A stretch of 6,807 nucleotides of DNA. Origin: Kiritimatiellia bacterium (lineage in GTDB: Bacteria > Verrucomicrobiota > Kiritimatiellia > RFP12 > UBA1067). Below are positions 5,365-6,807 of this stretch, piece after piece (position 1 is the first letter of the stretch; every line of letters starts with the position of its first letter). The notes beneath the pieces were generated by a model. The model saw only the letters and a program-made list of their open reading frames with translations, did not search any database and was not told the DNA's origin. The DNA lies in the NCBI GenBank assembly GCA_904502135.1, contig CAJGDE010000098.1, positions 1-6,807 on the forward strand, read 5' to 3'. Made by a program: the position numbers and the translations under genes.

Positions 5365-6282
5365 ATGAGAATCAGCGAAAAACAATTATGTGTAGGCTTG
5401 AAGCCGGAATTCATTGCCGCAGAATGTGCATCATGTAGCAAGATTGGCGACCGAATTCTACAGATTCGTGGCAAGTGTGTTATGGTGGATCGAGATCTTG
5501 CTGAATTGTACAAAGTTCCTACTAAGGTGCTGAATCAAGCTGTCAAACGCAATGTCGAACGATTCCCTGAAAGGTTTCGCTTCGCTTTGACGCCGCCAGA
5601 AAAAGAGGAGGTGGTCACAAATTGTGACCACCTTAAATCCCTGCGCTTCTCGCATGTTCCTGTTTATGCCTTTACAGAACAGGGTGTAGCTATGCTGGCA
5701 ACGGTATTGAAAAGTGATATTGCCATAAAGACGAGCATAGACATAATGGACGCATTTGTTGCGATGAGGAGCTTTCTGATGTCGAGCGTAGGCGTTCTCC
5801 AACGGCTTGGCGCTATTGAACTGAAACAGCTCGAAACGGACAAGCGGATCGACACGGTGTTTGAAGCCCTTGATCGCGGCAACTTGCTCCCAAGCGGTAT
5901 TTTGCCCGCCGAGTCTGAGTTTGACTCGATGCGGTATGTTTCGCGCCTGATCGAAAGCGCACAATCGGAGATTGTACTCGTCGACCCTTATTCTGATGCG
6001 GTCACGCTGGAGGTTCTTTCGAAGAAGCGGCCTGGCGTTAAGGTGCGCCTTGTCTGTAAAGATCGCGGCAAGCCGACGCCGACCGAAATCGTGAAGTTCA
6101 ACCGACAGTACAAGGGTCTCGCCGTCACCTACTCTGACGACTTCCACGACCGGTTCCTCGTCATCGACAACATCGAGCTGCACGGCCTTGGCTCGTCCGT
6201 CAACTGCCTCGGCCGTCGCGTTACTTCCTACACCACCCGCGACGCGAAGGAGATCGCCAAGCTGCTGGCAATGGTGCCGTGA
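5365..6282 (+). CDS. ORF6N-domain protein fused to a PLD-like C-terminal domain
   Basis: This 305-residue protein has an N-terminal ORF6N domain (about 30-135), with LAELYKVPTKVLNQAVKRN (46-64), the RFPERFRFAL stretch (66-75) and YAFTEQGVAML (101-111), all typical of the family. ORF6N is a predicted DNA-binding domain of phage antirepressor-like proteins and is common on mobile elements of gut bacteria. A linker (about 145-185) leads to a C-terminal domain with VSRLIESAQSEIVLVDPYS (192-210) and HDRFLVID (261-268). The latter fits a single phospholipase-D-type HxK-x4-D motif with Arg263 in place of Lys. Related ORF6N proteins with this tail are known to me, but its function is not established. 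GC rises from about 44% in the ORF6N part to about 62% in the last 220 bases (hand count), suggesting mosaic origin. The gene probably has its own promoter (5068-5076). A role in DNA binding or regulation is inferred; a nuclease or defence role is possible but unproven. Confidence 0.85.
   Translation: MRISEKQLCVGLKPEFIAAECASCSKIGDRILQIRGKCVMVDRDLAELYKVPTKVLNQAVKRNVERFPERFRFALTPPEKEEVVTNCDHLKSLRFSHVPVYAFTEQGVAMLATVLKSDIAIKTSIDIMDAFVAMRSFLMSSVGVLQRLGAIELKQLETDKRIDTVFEALDRGNLLPSGILPAESEFDSMRYVSRLIESAQSEIVLVDPYSDAVTLEVLSKKRPGVKVRLVCKDRGKPTPTEIVKFNRQYKGLAVTYSDDFHDRFLVIDNIELHGLGSSVNCLGRRVTSYTTRDAKEIAKLLAMVP
5609..5633. repeat. Perfect 25-bp palindrome inside the ORF6N gene
   Basis: AGGTGGTCACAA (5609-5620) and TTGTGACCACCT (5622-5633) are exact reverse complements around a single A (5621). 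The palindrome lies in codons for residues EVVTNCDHL of the ORF6N domain. Symmetry of this length is a classic dimeric protein-binding site in DNA. In RNA it would form an 11-bp hairpin with a 3-nt loop. Binding by the ORF6N protein itself is an inference. Confidence 0.8.
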
Positions 6283-6430
6283 GCTGCGCTGGAAGACCGC
6301 GAGGAGGCGGGTTCGTGAATGCTATGTAATACCATATGGATCCAGTTGTAGCAGATGAGTTACCGCGCTCGGTAGGGAGGGTTGCAAGGCTTAAGCTGGG
6401 TAAATCCAATGTTCACAGGCTAAATGCGTC
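6283..6430. other. Non-coding stretch after the ORF6N gene
   Basis: I find no gene, RNA or intrinsic terminator here. A minus-strand frame of about 60 codons overlaps the end of the ORF6N gene and has no ribosome-binding site or recognisable motif. CCATATGG is a short palindrome around 6333-6340. Nothing else stands out. Confidence 0.4.
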
Positions 6431-6453
6431 ACGAATCTACATAGAGATTTCGT
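6431..6453 (+). other. Imperfect inverted repeat upstream of the surface-protein promoter
   Basis: ACGAATCT (6431-6438) pairs with AGATTTCGT (6445-6453) with one bulged T and a 6-nt loop ACATAG. It is followed by TTACGAATG rather than a T-run, so terminator function is doubtful. It begins 46 bp before the -35 and could be an operator. Confidence 0.35.
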
Positions 6454-6476
6454 TACGAATGCACACATCCGTTGCC

Positions 6477-6505
6477 TTGACGATAAACATCGTTTTTGAT
6501 ACGAT
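6477..6505 (+). promoter_or_regulatory. sigma70-type promoter with ACGAT half-sites for the surface-protein gene
   Basis: TTGACG (6477-6482) and TACGAT (6500-6505) are separated by 17 nt, the ideal spacing; they match five and four consensus bases. Three ACGAT/ATCGT half-sites lie in it, at 6480-6484 (direct), 6489-6493 (inverted) and 6501-6505 (direct). They overlap both the -35 and the -10, so a repressor site is plausible. Transcription would start near 6512. Confidence 0.6.
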
Positions 6506-6537
6506 ATGAACGGTTGCAAAACAAACAGAAGTTTTAT

Positions 6538-6542
6538 GGAGG
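6538..6542 (+). promoter_or_regulatory. Ribosome-binding site for the surface-protein gene
   Basis: GGAGG lies 10 nt before the ATG at 6553. This marks 6553 as the real start, although the frame set there stops after 14 codons in this sequence. The nearby ATG at 6536 opens only a six-codon frame and lacks a site. Confidence 0.7.
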
Positions 6543-6552
6543 TTCAAAAAGA

Positions 6553-6807
6553 ATGAGAAGTTGTATAAGCGTTAATATTTTCAAGGGGGGGGGGTAATAC
6601 TTTAAGTTATAAACTCTCTCGTTTTTTGATTGTTTTTTTCTTTGGTGTTTCTTTATCTGCTAATGCGCGTAATATTTACATAACGCCGGATGCCGACGGA
6701 ACAGGGGATGGCTCTTCATGGGAAAGCCCCATGATGCTGACAAATTATTTGAAGGCGGCCAATATTTCAGGTGGTGATATAGTTCGCTTAAAATCGGGTC
6801 ATTATAC
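6553..6807 (+). CDS. Secreted surface protein (beta-helix type), out of frame at a poly-G tract, partial at window edge
   Basis: From the ATG at 6553 the sequence shown encodes MRSCISVNIFKGGG and then stops at TAA (6595-6597). In another frame, open from 6569 to the window end, lies a clear secretion signal: basic KLSR, hydrophobic FLIVFFFGVSLS, and a likely cleavage after SANA. The mature start is RNIYITPDADGTGDGSSWE, followed by GGDIVRLKSGHY. The pattern of Y-x-T-P-D-GTGDGSSW followed about 20 residues later by GD-x-(V/I)-x-(V/L)-K-x-G-x-Y is typical of large beta-helix, autotransporter-like surface proteins. The open frame has no ATG or GTG before the signal peptide, only a TTG inside it (6626). 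Reducing the ten G (6585-6594) to nine, or raising them to twelve, fuses the ATG to the signal peptide. The gene is therefore either switched off by slippage in this copy, or the tract length is a sequencing error. The rest of the gene lies beyond the window. Confidence 0.75.
6585..6594 (+). repeat. Homopolymer of ten G in the start of the surface-protein gene
   Basis: Ten consecutive G begin within codon 11 after the ATG. Nine or twelve G put the ATG in frame with the downstream signal peptide and mature protein. Ten gives a stop right after the tract and eleven gives a stop three codons later. Poly-G tracts of this length near the start of surface-protein genes are known phase-variation switches in bacteria such as Campylobacter and Neisseria. 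Confidence 0.85.

Noticed and set aside
5458..6183. Long minus-strand open frame of 241 codons opposite the ORF6N gene
   Set aside because: It has no recognisable motif and lies wholly antisense to a gene with clear family motifs, so it is a shadow frame.
6626..6807. TTG at 6626 as the true start of the surface-protein gene
   Set aside because: It lies inside the signal peptide and would remove the basic n-region. No ribosome-binding site precedes it, while GGAGG and an ATG are found at 6538-6555.

Overview
The window looks like part of a chromosome from a Gram-negative, probably gut-associated bacterium of roughly 50% GC. A lipoprotein-type GH97 glycosidase, a secreted beta-helix-type surface protein and an ORF6N gene suggest Bacteroidota or the PVC group (Kiritimatiellota, Lentisphaerota or Verrucomicrobiota). 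AroA and AroC motifs also resemble Clostridia-type enzymes. The phylum is an inference; no rRNA or marker tree is available here.

Layout, all genes on the + strand. A sigma70-like promoter (169-198) drives a GH97 lipoprotein glycosidase (234-2252). It is followed 18 bp later by a stand-alone IMP cyclohydrolase, the N-terminal half of PurH (2271-2951). A strong intrinsic terminator (2961-2992) ends this unit and sits 2 bp before the ATG of aroA (2995-4044). aroA overlaps aroC (4041-5075) by GTGA. These two encode the last two shikimate-pathway enzymes, so they form a functional pair from shikimate-3-phosphate to chorismate.

An extended -10 promoter overlaps the aroC stop codon (5068-5076). 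It would produce a leader of about 280 nt, rich in repeats and hairpins, ahead of an ORF6N/PLD-like fusion gene (5365-6282). That gene carries a perfect 25-bp palindrome in its coding sequence. After a short non-coding stretch, a TTGACG-N17-TACGAT promoter and a good ribosome-binding site lead to the start of a secreted surface protein gene that runs off the window (6553-6807). A tract of ten G lies 11 codons after its ATG and puts the signal peptide and mature protein out of frame. Nine or twelve G would restore the frame.

The most notable signals are this candidate phase-variable poly-G switch, the coding-region palindrome in the ORF6N gene, an EPSP synthase shortened at three equivalent places with its active site intact, the single-domain PurH with an altered core motif, and the terminator abutting aroA.
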